From positions 1 through 64,000 of the forward strand of contig NZ_JBQKGJ010000003.1 in NCBI RefSeq assembly GCF_052118845.1: DNA of 64,000 nucleotides. Reading direction: 5' to 3'. The position numbers were made by a program, and so were the translations under genes. This DNA is from Bilifractor sp002394235. Lineage in GTDB: Bacteria; Bacillota; Clostridia; Lachnospirales; Lachnospiraceae. Every line of letters starts with the position of its first letter. The first letter of the stretch is position 1. The notes below the pieces were generated by a model. It was not told the DNA's origin. It saw only the letters and a program-made list of their open reading frames with translations, and did not search any database. Of the stretch, positions 41,028 through 50,124 are shown piece by piece.

Positions 41028-42677
41028 TTATTCCTGTGAAAAACAACAGGACTTTGTGTCCTTTCCGGCATAGCTCTTCCGAATGGCTTCTCTTACGGGA
41101 AGTATCATGGACGGAGATACCGAAAGTTCATCGACGCCCATCTGCAGGAATGTTTCGGTCAGGGAGGTGTCTGCACCGAGTTCACCGCAGATGCCGACCC
41201 AGGCGCCGCCGGCATGACCATTCTCGATGACCTTCTGGATCAGCCTGAGTACTGCCGGATGATGCGGGTTATAGAAGCGGTCCAGTTTGTCATTCTGACG
41301 GTCCATGGCAAGTGTATACTGTGTGAGGTCATTGGTTCCGATGCTGAAGAAGTCCACCATCCTGCCGAGCTCATCGGAGATAATCGCCGCGGCAGGGGTC
41401 TCAATCATGATGCCTTCCTCCACATTGCCGAAGGGAACTCCATCTGCGGACAGCTCTGCGCGTACAGCTGCCGAGATTTTCTTGATCTCTTCAACCTCCT
41501 CCGTGGAGGTGATCATCGGATACATCACGGAGATGGTTCCGTAGGCGCTCGCCCGATAGATGGCACGGAGCTGAGTCTTAAAAATCTCCGGACGGGTCAG
41601 GCAGATGCGAATAGCACGGAAGCCGAGCGCGGGGTTGTCTTCCTTGTCGAGATGGAGATAATCCGCCTGCTTGTCGGCACCAATGTCGAGCGTGCGGATA
41701 ATAACCTTTTTGCCTGCCAGTGTCTGCGCAACGGCCTTGTAGGCCTGAAACTGCTCTTCTTCCGTGGGTATGCTGTCTCGTCCGATGTAGAGGAATTCGC
41801 TTCGGAACAGGCCGACACCGCCTCCGTCATTTGCCAGAACAGAGGCAAGATCCTTAAGACCACCGATATTGGCGTACAGGTTGATCTTCCTGCCGTCAAC
41901 AGATACGTTATCCTTTCCCTTCAGTTCCTGGAGAAGACGCCGTTCCTCCAGATCCTTGTCCTGTTTTGCTGTCATCTCATGGATAATTTCCTCATCCGGA
42001 TCCAGGTAGAAGGTACCAGTATGTCCGTCAACGACGGCCATTCTTCCGTCCCAGGAAGGATCAACCGGAATATTGATGAGCGCGGGAATATTCATGGTCC
42101 TTGCAAGGATTGCAGTGTGGGAGTTCGCGGAGCCGAATTTTGTTACAAACGCGAGAACCTTATCCTTGTCCAGCTGAACGGTTTCACTGGGCATGAGATC
42201 GTCGGCGGCTATGATCACAGGCTGATCGAAGGTGGCCGTCGTATCCTTGCCGGAAAGCACGGAGATCACCCGTTCGGAGATGTCCTTCATATCTGCGGAG
42301 CGAGCCTTGAAGTATTCATCTTCCATTTCAGCAAACATTTTGGAGAAATTCTCGCCGGTAACTGCGGTCGCGTATTCGGCATTTACTTCTTCGTTTTCTA
42401 TCATGTTGTGCACGGAATCGTTGAAGTCATCATCCTCAAGCAGCATCGCGTGAACTTCAAAAATAGCGGCATTCTCTTCTCCAACTTTCTTCACTGCGTC
42501 ATCGTGAAGCTTTTTGAGCTGCTCGATGGCTTCCTTTCTCGCCTTATCATATCGCTCAATTTCCGCTGCGGTGTCCTCGATTTTGAAGCGTTTCACGATA
42601 TTTTCCTTTTTTCCGTAAAACATGATTCTTCCGATTGCGACACCCTTGAAAATGGCTTTTCCCTCAAATTTTTCCAT
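41028..42677 (-). CDS. ptsI: PTS enzyme I (phosphoenolpyruvate-protein phosphotransferase)
   Basis: The 549-residue EI takes phosphate from PEP and passes it to HPr. The phosphorylated His is in the segment FGSANSHTAILARTMNIPAL. The PEP-binding domain has GVGLFRSEFLYIGRD and IMIETPAAAIISDELGRMVDFF, and the active Cys is in WVGICGELGAD. The C terminus is normal. AAAGGA precedes ATG at 11 bases. The gene follows ptsH by 184 bp with a terminator-like hairpin between, so the two may be transcribed at different levels. Confidence 0.97.
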   Translation of the reverse strand: MEKFEGKAIFKGVAIGRIMFYGKKENIVKRFKIEDTAAEIERYDKARKEAIEQLKKLHDDAVKKVGEENAAIFEVHAMLLEDDDFNDSVHNMIENEEVNAEYATAVTGENFSKMFAEMEDEYFKARSADMKDISERVISVLSGKDTTATFDQPVIIAADDLMPSETVQLDKDKVLAFVTKFGSANSHTAILARTMNIPALINIPVDPSWDGRMAVVDGHTGTFYLDPDEEIIHEMTAKQDKDLEERRLLQELKGKDNVSVDGRKINLYANIGGLKDLASVLANDGGGVGLFRSEFLYIGRDSIPTEEEQFQAYKAVAQTLAGKKVIIRTLDIGADKQADYLHLDKEDNPALGFRAIRICLTRPEIFKTQLRAIYRASAYGTISVMYPMITSTEEVEEIKKISAAVRAELSADGVPFGNVEEGIMIETPAAAIISDELGRMVDFFSIGTNDLTQYTLAMDRQNDKLDRFYNPHHPAVLRLIQKVIENGHAGGAWVGICGELGADTSLTETFLQMGVDELSVSPSMILPVREAIRKSYAGKDTKSCCFSQE

Positions 42678-42769
42678 ATGCCCCTATATCCTTTCTAAAA
42701 CAAACCGGTCTTATGTCTGTTGAAGGTCATACCACACCACAGGCTGTATTCGTCTGTGACACAATATGG

Positions 42770-42818
42770 ATAAAGCCAGCTGCACTCGTTGCATGGCAAC
42801 TCTCGCAGCTGGCTTTAT
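42770..42818 (-). terminator. Hairpin between ptsH and ptsI
   Basis: ATAAAGCCAGCTGC (42770-42783) and GCAGCTGGCTTTAT (42805-42818) are perfect 14-base arms. On the minus strand the tail is CCATATTG, a weak U tract, so partial termination is likely. A shorter GCTGCTGCC hairpin of the same type follows glnA at 54677-54709. Confidence 0.6.
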
Positions 42819-42861
42819 ACATACTTATGAATTCCCGGGCAGACCTCTGCGAAGAGGAAGA

Positions 42862-43119
42862 TTAAAGATTGTCCTTAAGGAATGCTTCCAGTCCGGAAGC
42901 AGCAGTTTCTTCATCCGCGCCTTCAACGATCACTTCGATTTCATCACCCTGCTTCACACCGAGCCCCATCAGCTGGATCAGTTTCTTTGCTCCTGCCTGT
43001 TTTCCGTGTGCTTTGATGGTGATATCAGAGCTGTATTTCTTTGCTGCGGCAACCAGATCACCTGCCGGTCTCGCGTGAATTCCAACAGGATCCGTGATGA
43101 CATATTTAAAACTTTTCAT
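42862..43119 (-). CDS. ptsH: PTS phosphocarrier HPr without Ser46
   Basis: The 85-residue HPr accepts phosphate from EI on His15 (GIHARPAGDLV) and passes it to EIIA domains. In Firmicutes HPr is also phosphorylated at Ser46 by HPr kinase to act with CcpA in carbon catabolite repression. Here residues 45-52 read KKLIQLMG, so position 46 is Lys where B. subtilis has Ser in LKSIMGVM. The helix is otherwise intact. Ser46 signalling should not be possible with this copy; another HPr or Crh may exist elsewhere. AGGAGG nine bases before ATG 43119 fixes the start. Confidence 0.95.
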   Translation of the reverse strand: MKSFKYVITDPVGIHARPAGDLVAAAKKYSSDITIKAHGKQAGAKKLIQLMGLGVKQGDEIEVIVEGADEETAASGLEAFLKDNL

Positions 43120-43188
43120 GGTATTTGAACCTCCTGAACGAATAATGAATAATAAAAATATGAAACAGCCTCGGGTAATTTCTTTCAT

Positions 43189-43217
43189 TATAACCTAAGA
43201 CAGGATTATCGTTAAGC
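43189..43217 (-). promoter_or_regulatory. Promoter of ptsH
   Basis: TTAACG (43212-43217), 17 bases, TATAAT (43189-43194) on the minus strand, about 70 bp before ptsH. Confidence 0.55.
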
Positions 43218-43252
43218 ACTTTATTAAAAGATTATCGGGCAACTTAAGGCAG

Positions 43253-44686
43253 TTATACCAGATTCATATTGGTTTCCATCGTTTTCATCTTCCACCCGGT
43301 GACTGCGGCAAGATCGCAGCTGAACCTTACCTCGAGATTCTGATTGTCTCCCGTGTATGCAGGGTAGAATCTCGATGTAATGACATACTCGCCATCGTTG
43401 ACGTAGATTTCAAGCAGTGAGGAATCTACAAGAATTCTCAGGAATTCAATGTCCGGAATGATCACCTTGCGTTCCTTCCGCCCGAATCCTGCGGAATCGC
43501 TGATAGTGAGACGCAGCACATCCTCCTGGTATGACAGCACTGCTCCGTCCCCGAAACAGATGCTCCAGTCCAGATCCCCGGTTCCTTCGAGAAAAGAAAT
43601 CTCGAAATCTCCGGCTCCGTCAGGAAGAATCATGCTTCCGTGCGGCATTACCGGCGTCTCATCATACCGCAGATCCTTCAGCTCTTCGACGGGGTTCTGG
43701 TGAATGATTCCATTCTCAAGGTAGAGCTCTCTTGGAACGGTGAGGCAGTTCTCCCATCCTTTGCCCGCCGGCTCGGCGGTCGGATTGGTGTAAGGAGCAT
43801 CCGGCATTCCTACCCAGCCGATAAAGAGGCGGCGTCCCCGTTCATCGACAAAGCTCTGGGGCGCATAGAAGTCAAAGCCATAATCCCATTCACGGAAATC
43901 ATGAAGGTATTGGGCGTCATTGAGGGAACCTTCTACGGTGAAGTAACCGGACTGATAAATGTTCTGATACCGGTATTCTTCTTCCGGAAGCCCCTGGGGA
44001 CAGAGTGAGAGGAAGGTCTTGCCGCCGAGTCGGAAGTAATCCGGACATTCCCACATGTATCCAAAACGCTTCTCCGATGTGAGCGCTTTCAGAAAGTTCC
44101 AGTGCACACCGTCGTCACTCTGATAGAACAGCACCTCTCCGAAGTCGGTGTCGGCGGAGAGATCCGGCCCCTTGACTCTGGCGCCGAGGATCATATAGTA
44201 TGTGTCCCCCTCTTTCCAGACCTTGGGGTCACGTACGTGACAGCTGCAGTTTTTCGGGTAGTCACGATTCGTCAGCAGACAGTTCTTCTCGCCGAAATTA
44301 TTGCCGTCGGTTTCAACCAGAATCTCGTTGGCCTGTCTTCCGCTGTATGTATAATCGTGATCTCCCGGTTCTTTTACATTACCCGTGTAGTAGAGGCGGA
44401 TGTGATCTCCTTCCGTGAGAGCGGATCCGGAATAACATCCGTTGCGGTCTATCGGGTCAGTCGGCCAGAACGGAACTCCTGCGTATTTCAGATGAAGCAG
44501 ATCTCTTCCGGCATAATGCCCCCAAGTTCTGGCAAATCTGCCATCCGGTCCGGGGGTATTTGGTGAATACTGGAAGAAAATGTGATAAATTCCCTGAAAC
44601 TGACACAGGCCGTTCGGATCATTCAGCCAGCCGTCCGGAGGCATCAGGTGATACTGAAGCCTCCAGCCTTTTCTGTCTTTCAGCAT
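43253..44686 (-). CDS. scrB: Sucrose-6-phosphate hydrolase (GH32)
   Basis: The 477-residue invertase-type enzyme splits sucrose-6-phosphate to glucose-6-phosphate and fructose. The three GH32 motifs are present: WLNDPNG (nucleophile Asp) near residue 20, RDPKVW (transition-state Asp) and WECPDYF (acid-base Glu). A C-terminal beta-sandwich follows. The ATG at 44686 overlaps the end of scrA by seven bases (ATG inside GTATGCTGA), so translation is coupled. There is no signal peptide, in line with an intracellular phosphorylated substrate. Confidence 0.95.
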   Translation of the reverse strand: MLKDRKGWRLQYHLMPPDGWLNDPNGLCQFQGIYHIFFQYSPNTPGPDGRFARTWGHYAGRDLLHLKYAGVPFWPTDPIDRNGCYSGSALTEGDHIRLYYTGNVKEPGDHDYTYSGRQANEILVETDGNNFGEKNCLLTNRDYPKNCSCHVRDPKVWKEGDTYYMILGARVKGPDLSADTDFGEVLFYQSDDGVHWNFLKALTSEKRFGYMWECPDYFRLGGKTFLSLCPQGLPEEEYRYQNIYQSGYFTVEGSLNDAQYLHDFREWDYGFDFYAPQSFVDERGRRLFIGWVGMPDAPYTNPTAEPAGKGWENCLTVPRELYLENGIIHQNPVEELKDLRYDETPVMPHGSMILPDGAGDFEISFLEGTGDLDWSICFGDGAVLSYQEDVLRLTISDSAGFGRKERKVIIPDIEFLRILVDSSLLEIYVNDGEYVITSRFYPAYTGDNQNLEVRFSCDLAAVTGWKMKTMETNMNLV

Positions 44687-46590
44687 ACCTTGAGGACCTC
44701 ATCTCCAGGCTTTACGGGACCGGTCTTCATAGCCTTCACATCATTGTAATCGTCGCTGTTTGTGACAATAACAGGAATTGTGGTCTTGTATCCGGCAGCG
44801 CGGATCTTGTCCATGTCAAATTCGAGAAGAAGGTCGCCTTTCTTCACGGAATCTCCGGAGTTCACATGAGCTGTGAAGCCCTCTCCTTTCATATTCACGG
44901 TGTCGATGCCGACGTGAATCAGAACCTCGACGCCGCTATCAGACGAAACGGCAACGGCATGTTTTGTGTCGAATACCATATCGACGGTTCCATCAAAGGG
45001 CGCAAAGATTTTACCGGAAGACGGGCGGATCGCCATGCCCTTTCCGAGAGCCTCAGATGCAAAAGTCGGATCCTCTACCTCTGAGGATGGAATGGCTTCG
45101 CCTTCTGCTGGAGCATAGATAATGGTCTCCTTGACCGGAGATTCTACTGCCTGCTGCACATCCTTTTCCAGCGGATCGGCAGCCTTTGCGGCTTCAGGAG
45201 CAGCTTTTGCAACCGTCTCCGGGTCTTTATACAGAATGAAGGATATAATGAACGCTACCGCAAAGGATGCGATCATGACAATGGCATACTGCAGCCAGAA
45301 ATCCGTGGTGATCAGGAACCCGAACAGACCTGTGATTCCGTATGCGGTTGCCTTGATTCCGAACAGAGATGCAATCATGCCTCCGATCGCGCCTCCGAAG
45401 CAGCCGGCAATAAATGGTGTGCGGTAACGGATGTTTACACCGAAGATTGCAGGCTCTGTAATTCCCAGAAACGCGGAAAGAGAAGCCGGGAGTGCCAGCG
45501 ATTTTGTTTTTTCGCTTTTGGTCTTGAATGCGACAGCCATGGCTGCTGCTCCCTGTCCGACGTTAGCGGCGGTGGCAACGGGCATCCAGATATTTGCCGG
45601 AGGATCCTGGCTGACCATCTGTGCCTCAATCATATTGTACATATGATGGAAGCCGGCTACAACGGTGAACGCGTAGAAGAAGCCGATCAGCAGGCCGCCG
45701 ATTCCGAACGGAAGGCCAATCAGTGTCTGCGCTGCAAGAAGGATCCAGTCCTCGACCACCTTGAAGATCGGTCCGATGATTGTCATGGTCAGAACGCCGG
45801 TAACCAGTACGGTAACAAGCGGGGTTACGAAGAGATCGATGATCTCGGGCACATGCTTGTGAAGCCACTTCTCAAGCGTACTCATGAACAGGATGGCGAT
45901 GATGACGGGGATGACATGTCCCTGATATCCGGTCTGCTGTATAGTCAGGCCAAATACCTTCCACACCGGGATATCAGCGGCCTTCATTGTAGCAACGCTC
46001 CATGCGTTAATCAGATTCGGGTGAATCATGATGAAGCCGATAACTGCGGCAAGATACGGATTGCCGCCGAACTTCTTCGCCGCGCTGACAGCAATCAGGA
46101 TCGGAAGCATGGACAGAGCCGCGCCTGCGAACAGGTTGATCATGTTGTAATAATCGCTGCCCGCAAGGTTCGGGAATGCATTCGCGAGGCCGCCGAGAAT
46201 ACCGTTCAGAAGTCCGGATGCAACGATTGCGGGAATGATCGGAACGAAGACATCACCGAGAGTCTTGATCGCGCGCATGAACGGGTTCTGCTTCTGAGCA
46301 GCTGCCTCCTTCGCGGTCTCCTTCGTTCCTGCTTCAACGCCGGAGATGCTGATAAATTCATCGAATACCTTGTTTACGGTTCCTGTGCCGAAAATGACCT
46401 GAAGCTGACCGGACGCCTCAAAGCATCCCTTCACGCCTTCTACATTCTCAACGGCTTCCTTGTTGACCTTGCTGTTGTCCTTGATGACAAGTCTCAGCCT
46501 CGTAGCACAATGAGCGGCGGAGGCGACGTTGGATGCGCCGCCGATATTGTCCAGAACGCCCTGCGCTGCTTTTCTGTAATCCAGTGCCAT
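44680..46590 (-). CDS. scrA: Sucrose-specific PTS transporter EIIBCA
   Basis: The 636-residue permease takes up sucrose and phosphorylates it. The IIB domain (residues 1-90) has the phosphocysteine in AAHCATRLRLVIKD. The IIC domain (about 100-460) has ten or so membrane segments (for example PIIPAIVASGLLNGILGGLA). A C-terminal IIA domain carries the His in VEVLIHVGIDTV. The frame is open 57 codons upstream, but AAGGAGG five bases before ATG 46590 fixes the start. It overlaps scrB. Promoter and candidate ScrR operator are at 46746-46798. Confidence 0.94.
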   Translation of the reverse strand: MALDYRKAAQGVLDNIGGASNVASAAHCATRLRLVIKDNSKVNKEAVENVEGVKGCFEASGQLQVIFGTGTVNKVFDEFISISGVEAGTKETAKEAAAQKQNPFMRAIKTLGDVFVPIIPAIVASGLLNGILGGLANAFPNLAGSDYYNMINLFAGAALSMLPILIAVSAAKKFGGNPYLAAVIGFIMIHPNLINAWSVATMKAADIPVWKVFGLTIQQTGYQGHVIPVIIAILFMSTLEKWLHKHVPEIIDLFVTPLVTVLVTGVLTMTIIGPIFKVVEDWILLAAQTLIGLPFGIGGLLIGFFYAFTVVAGFHHMYNMIEAQMVSQDPPANIWMPVATAANVGQGAAAMAVAFKTKSEKTKSLALPASLSAFLGITEPAIFGVNIRYRTPFIAGCFGGAIGGMIASLFGIKATAYGITGLFGFLITTDFWLQYAIVMIASFAVAFIISFILYKDPETVAKAAPEAAKAADPLEKDVQQAVESPVKETIIYAPAEGEAIPSSEVEDPTFASEALGKGMAIRPSSGKIFAPFDGTVDMVFDTKHAVAVSSDSGVEVLIHVGIDTVNMKGEGFTAHVNSGDSVKKGDLLLEFDMDKIRAAGYKTTIPVIVTNSDDYNDVKAMKTGPVKPGDEVLKVC

Positions 46591-46745
46591 TCTTCTTTCC
46601 TCCTTCTTGGTAGTGTGCGCCAGATCTGAGGCGGTGCAGCCGGCTAAACGTGTGTCCGGTTGGGTAATCTCCTGACATATTCTGCCGCCGTTAACAGACA
46701 GAATACCGAAAGCGAAGCGCCCTGCCGCAGAGACTGTGCACAAAT

Positions 46746-46761
46746 GTGGAATCGTTCTCAC
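46746..46761 (-). promoter_or_regulatory. Candidate ScrR operator of scrA-scrB
   Basis: GTGGAATCGTTCTCAC (plus-strand reading) matches 12 of 16 bases of the perfect palindrome at the scrR promoter (47890-47905). It lies 9 bp past the scrA -10, over the start site. It also resembles a cre site (TGAGAACGATTCCA), so CcpA binding is an alternative. Confidence 0.6.
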
Positions 46762-46769
46762 ATTCTTTC

Positions 46770-46798
46770 ATTATATGGCTTTCTAAATTTTTTGTAAA
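46770..46798 (-). promoter_or_regulatory. Promoter of scrA-scrB
   Basis: TTTACA (46793-46798), 17 bases, TATAAT (46770-46775) on the minus strand. The leader to scrA is about 175 nt. Confidence 0.75.
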
Positions 46799-46858
46799 CT
46801 AAAACGGGAAAGAATTAATACATGAAAATCAAGGGACATTTTGGTGCAACTTTCACAG

Positions 46859-47860
46859 TCAGCAGCCGGTATTCGGGAGGCGAATGGATTCTCCGCTGGT
46901 GAGCTTGCATCCCATCCGGACAGCTCTGTTGTCCTTTCTGCTGCCTGAGAGAAGACCCAGGAGGAGTCGGGCGGTCTCCTTTCCGCTTGTCTTATAGTAA
47001 TAGTGGACGGTGGAAAGGCGTGGTGTGACGACCTGTCCCTTCTCTGAATCGCCGATTCCGGTGATTTGAATATCTTCTGGAATGCGGTATCCTCTTTCAC
47101 GGAGCCAGACCATGGCGCCGACCGCTATGCTGTCCGTGGCGCAGAAGATGGAATCCGGGTTCGGATAACGGCTGAGCAGTTCCTCGGCAGCCTCATAGCC
47201 GGATTGAATACGAAAGCCGGTTACAACCATCGCTTCAGGCGGAACAGCGATTCCAGCCTCGCTCATGGCGTCGAGAAATCCCGCTTTGCGGTTGTGTCCC
47301 GCTGCCTCATCCAGTTCGGTTACCCCGATGTATCCGATCCGTTTTCCCGTTCTGGCCAGAATCTCCGCCTGCTGCTTTGCGGCTTTGTAATCATCAAAAT
47401 AGACACACGAGCATGTGCTGCAGTGCTGTCCGAGAACAACTACGGGGAGCGGATACTCCCTGAGGATGTCGTCATGCTCCTTTGTTAATATCGTACCGAT
47501 GAGTATGACCGCATCGACACTGCCGTTAGCGGCAAAAAGCTTCAGATATTTGATCTCCTCTTGTTCCTGGTTATTCGTATTGGCCAGAAGTACCTCATAA
47601 CCTGCTTTTGCGAGGACAGTCGTAATGCCGTCGATTTCCCGGCTGATCGAATCGGAATTCAGTTTTGGGAGAATCACACCGATCAGATTTGTGCGCTTGG
47701 TTCTGAGCATCTGAGCCTGTCTGGAAGGCTGATATCCGGTCGATTCGATGACGGCCCGGATCCGGTCTGCCTTCTCCTGGCTTACATATCCGTCATTCAG
47801 GTATCTTGATACAGTGGTTCTTGAAACACCGGCCATTTTTGCAATTTCATTGATTGTCAT
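46859..47860 (-). CDS. scrR: LacI-family sucrose operon repressor
   Basis: This is a 333-residue LacI/GalR regulator. The HTH and hinge (MTINEIAKMAGVSRTTVSRYLNDGYVSQEKA) are followed by a periplasmic-binding-like core with NLIGVILPKLNSDSISREID and SIFCATDSIAVGAMVWL. The effector is probably sucrose, sucrose-6-phosphate or fructose, by analogy with ScrR. It is upstream of and co-directional with scrA. AAAGG is nine bases before ATG 47860; the ATG at 47869 is too close to it. Its own promoter carries a perfect palindromic operator, implying autoregulation. Confidence 0.9.
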   Translation of the reverse strand: MTINEIAKMAGVSRTTVSRYLNDGYVSQEKADRIRAVIESTGYQPSRQAQMLRTKRTNLIGVILPKLNSDSISREIDGITTVLAKAGYEVLLANTNNQEQEEIKYLKLFAANGSVDAVILIGTILTKEHDDILREYPLPVVVLGQHCSTCSCVYFDDYKAAKQQAEILARTGKRIGYIGVTELDEAAGHNRKAGFLDAMSEAGIAVPPEAMVVTGFRIQSGYEAAEELLSRYPNPDSIFCATDSIAVGAMVWLRERGYRIPEDIQITGIGDSEKGQVVTPRLSTVHYYYKTSGKETARLLLGLLSGSRKDNRAVRMGCKLTSGESIRLPNTGC

Positions 47861-47889
47861 AAGCTTCATCCTTTAGGTAAGAGTAAGAC

Positions 47890-47917
47890 GTGGAATCCAT
47901 TCCACAGAAAGATTATA
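47890..47917 (-). promoter_or_regulatory. scrR promoter -10 with palindromic operator
   Basis: TATAAT (47912-47917) follows TTGCAT (47936-47941, minus strand) by 18 bases. GTGGAATCCATTCCAC (47890-47905), a perfect seven-base-arm palindrome, lies just past it over the transcription start. Confidence 0.75.
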
Positions 47918-48022
47918 CCTTTAACTGCGTGTGGTATGCAATCGGGAAGCGAATAAATCTGAAATTCTTCTGCCTGCTGCATGTCCGGACAGTGCAGGGA
48001 TCAGGAATTCTGCTGGATATGA

Positions 48023-50005
48023 TTATTCGCCATTCAGAAGTTTTCGGAGTTCAACAATCCGGTCGCGCAGCTCTGCAGCCATTTCAAAGTTGAGCTCCGC
48101 TGCTGCCGCCTTCATCTGCTTCTCCAGTTTCCGGATGAGTTTCTCGATTTCAGAAGGAGACATGGATTCCGGATCCTTCTCCAGCTTTTTCTCATCGGCG
48201 GCTACATCTCTGGCAATGCTGATCAGGTCGCTTACCTTTTTGTGAATGGTCTTCGGCGTAATGTGATGTTCTTCGTTGTACTTCTGCTGAATTGCTCTTC
48301 TTCGTCTGGTTTCATCGATGGCACTTCGCATGGAATCGGTGATCGTGTCGGCATACATGATGACATGTCCATCTGCGTTGCGGGCCGCGCGGCCGATCGT
48401 CTGAATCAGGGAGGTTTCCGAGCGAAGGAACCCCTCCTTATCGGCGTCCAGGATTGCGACCAGTGTGATTTCTGGGATGTCAAGCCCCTCGCGAAGAAGA
48501 TTGATGCCGACGAGAACGTCAAAAACATCCAGACGCATGTCACGGATTATCTTGGTCCGCTCCAGGGCATCGATGTCAGAGTGCAGGTAGTTTGCCCGTA
48601 TGCCTGCCTCCTTCAGGTAAGTCGTCAGATCTTCCGCCATCCGTTTGGTAAGAGCGGTTACCAGGACCTTGTGGTGGCCGCTGACCTCTTTTTTGACCTC
48701 GCTGATCAGATCATCGATCTGTCCCTCAACCGGCCGTACCTCGACCTCGGGATCCAGAAGACCGGTGGGACGGATGATCTGTTCCGCACGCAGCATCTCA
48801 TGATTTGCTTCATATTCTCCGGGGGTTGCGGAGACAAACAGGATCTGATCAATTTTATTCTCAAATTCTTCAAAACTGAGAGGACGGTTGTCCAGGGCAG
48901 ACGGAAGCCGGAATCCGTAATCGACGAGTGTTGTCTTCCTGGAACGGTCTCCGGCATACATGGCTCCGATCTGGGGGATGGTCCGGTGGGACTCATCGAT
49001 GATGATCAGAAAATCATCCGGGAAGAAATCCATGAGTGTATAGGGCGGTTCTCCCGGCTTCAGATTCGACATATGGCGGGAGTAATTCTCGATTCCAGAG
49101 CAGACACCGGTTTCACGAAGCATTTCAATGTCGAAATTTGTCCGCTCCTCGATCCTCTGTGCTTCCAGGAGCTTATCCTCGCTCTTAAAATAGCGGACCC
49201 TTTCTTCGAGCTCCTTCTCGATCGCCTTTGTCGCGCGGTTGATTGTCTCCTGGGGCATCACGTAGTGAGAGGCCGGAGCTATTGAGACAAAATTGAGCTC
49301 CTGCTTTACCTGTCCGGTGAGCAGGTCAAAACGTTTGATCGAATCAATTTCATCACCGAAGAATTCGACGCGGATACCGATATCGCTTTCGTCTGCGGGG
49401 ACAATGTCAAGGACGTCCCCATGTACCCGGAAGGTGCCGCGGTGAAAATCGATTTCATTTCGTTCATACTGAATGTCGATCAGTTTCCGGATGACGTCAT
49501 CGCGGTCGATTTCCATGCCCGGGCGAAGGGGAATAATCATCTTCTCATAATCCGCAGGGCTTCCCAGACCGTATATACAGGAAACGGAAGAAACCACAAT
49601 GACATCTCTGCGCTCGATCAGTGAGGAGGTAGCGGAGAGACGCAGCTTATCGATCTCCTCATTTCGGGAGGAATCTTTCGCGATATAGGTGTCAGAGGAC
49701 GGGACGTAGGCTTCCGGCTGATAATAGTCGTAATAGGATACAAAGTATTCCACGGCGTTTTCAGGGAAAAATTCTTTGAACTCGCTGTAAAGCTGCGCGG
49801 CAAGTGTCTTGTTGTGCGCAATGATCAGTGTCGGTTTCTGAAGCTTTTCGATGACATTTGCCATCGTGAAGGTTTTTCCGGATCCGGTGGCGCCAAGAAG
49901 CGTCTCGCACTGATTTCCCTCCCGGAATCCTTTCACCAGCTCGTCAATCGCCTGCGGCTGGTCACCGGTGGGCTTGTATTCAGAATGTAGCTTGAACTCG
50001 GGCAT
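48023..50005 (-). CDS. uvrB: Excinuclease ABC subunit B
   Basis: The 660-residue nucleotide excision repair helicase loads at damage after UvrA. Walker A GATGSGKTFTMANVI, the beta-hairpin region SYYDYYQPEAYVP, DESHRTIPQIGAMY (DESH box), QTIGRAARNADGHV (motif VI) and the C-terminal UVR motif (EKLIRKLEKQMKAAAAELNF) are all present. Length is normal. AAAGGA precedes the ATG at seven bases. No LexA box was found close to it. The usual uvrA partner is not in the window. Confidence 0.98.
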   Translation of the reverse strand: MPEFKLHSEYKPTGDQPQAIDELVKGFREGNQCETLLGATGSGKTFTMANVIEKLQKPTLIIAHNKTLAAQLYSEFKEFFPENAVEYFVSYYDYYQPEAYVPSSDTYIAKDSSRNEEIDKLRLSATSSLIERRDVIVVSSVSCIYGLGSPADYEKMIIPLRPGMEIDRDDVIRKLIDIQYERNEIDFHRGTFRVHGDVLDIVPADESDIGIRVEFFGDEIDSIKRFDLLTGQVKQELNFVSIAPASHYVMPQETINRATKAIEKELEERVRYFKSEDKLLEAQRIEERTNFDIEMLRETGVCSGIENYSRHMSNLKPGEPPYTLMDFFPDDFLIIIDESHRTIPQIGAMYAGDRSRKTTLVDYGFRLPSALDNRPLSFEEFENKIDQILFVSATPGEYEANHEMLRAEQIIRPTGLLDPEVEVRPVEGQIDDLISEVKKEVSGHHKVLVTALTKRMAEDLTTYLKEAGIRANYLHSDIDALERTKIIRDMRLDVFDVLVGINLLREGLDIPEITLVAILDADKEGFLRSETSLIQTIGRAARNADGHVIMYADTITDSMRSAIDETRRRRAIQQKYNEEHHITPKTIHKKVSDLISIARDVAADEKKLEKDPESMSPSEIEKLIRKLEKQMKAAAAELNFEMAAELRDRIVELRKLLNGE

Positions 50006-50124
50006 ACGTATTTCCTTTCTGCAGTTCCTGCTTTCTTAATTCTTTTCAAAATACTGTGCTATTTTCGCATATTTAGCCGGGAGTCGAATATTTTTCATGC
50101 CTCTGCTATATTTTCAAGACCTCT

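Noticed and set aside
41214..42698. Long plus-strand ORF of about 494 codons
   Set aside because: It is antisense to ptsI, which is certain. No ribosome binding site, no recognisable domain, and composition explained by the complementary frame.
45643..46629. Plus-strand ORF of about 328 codons and its neighbour at 48242-49285
   Set aside because: They are shadows of scrA and uvrB, with low-complexity translations and no start signals.
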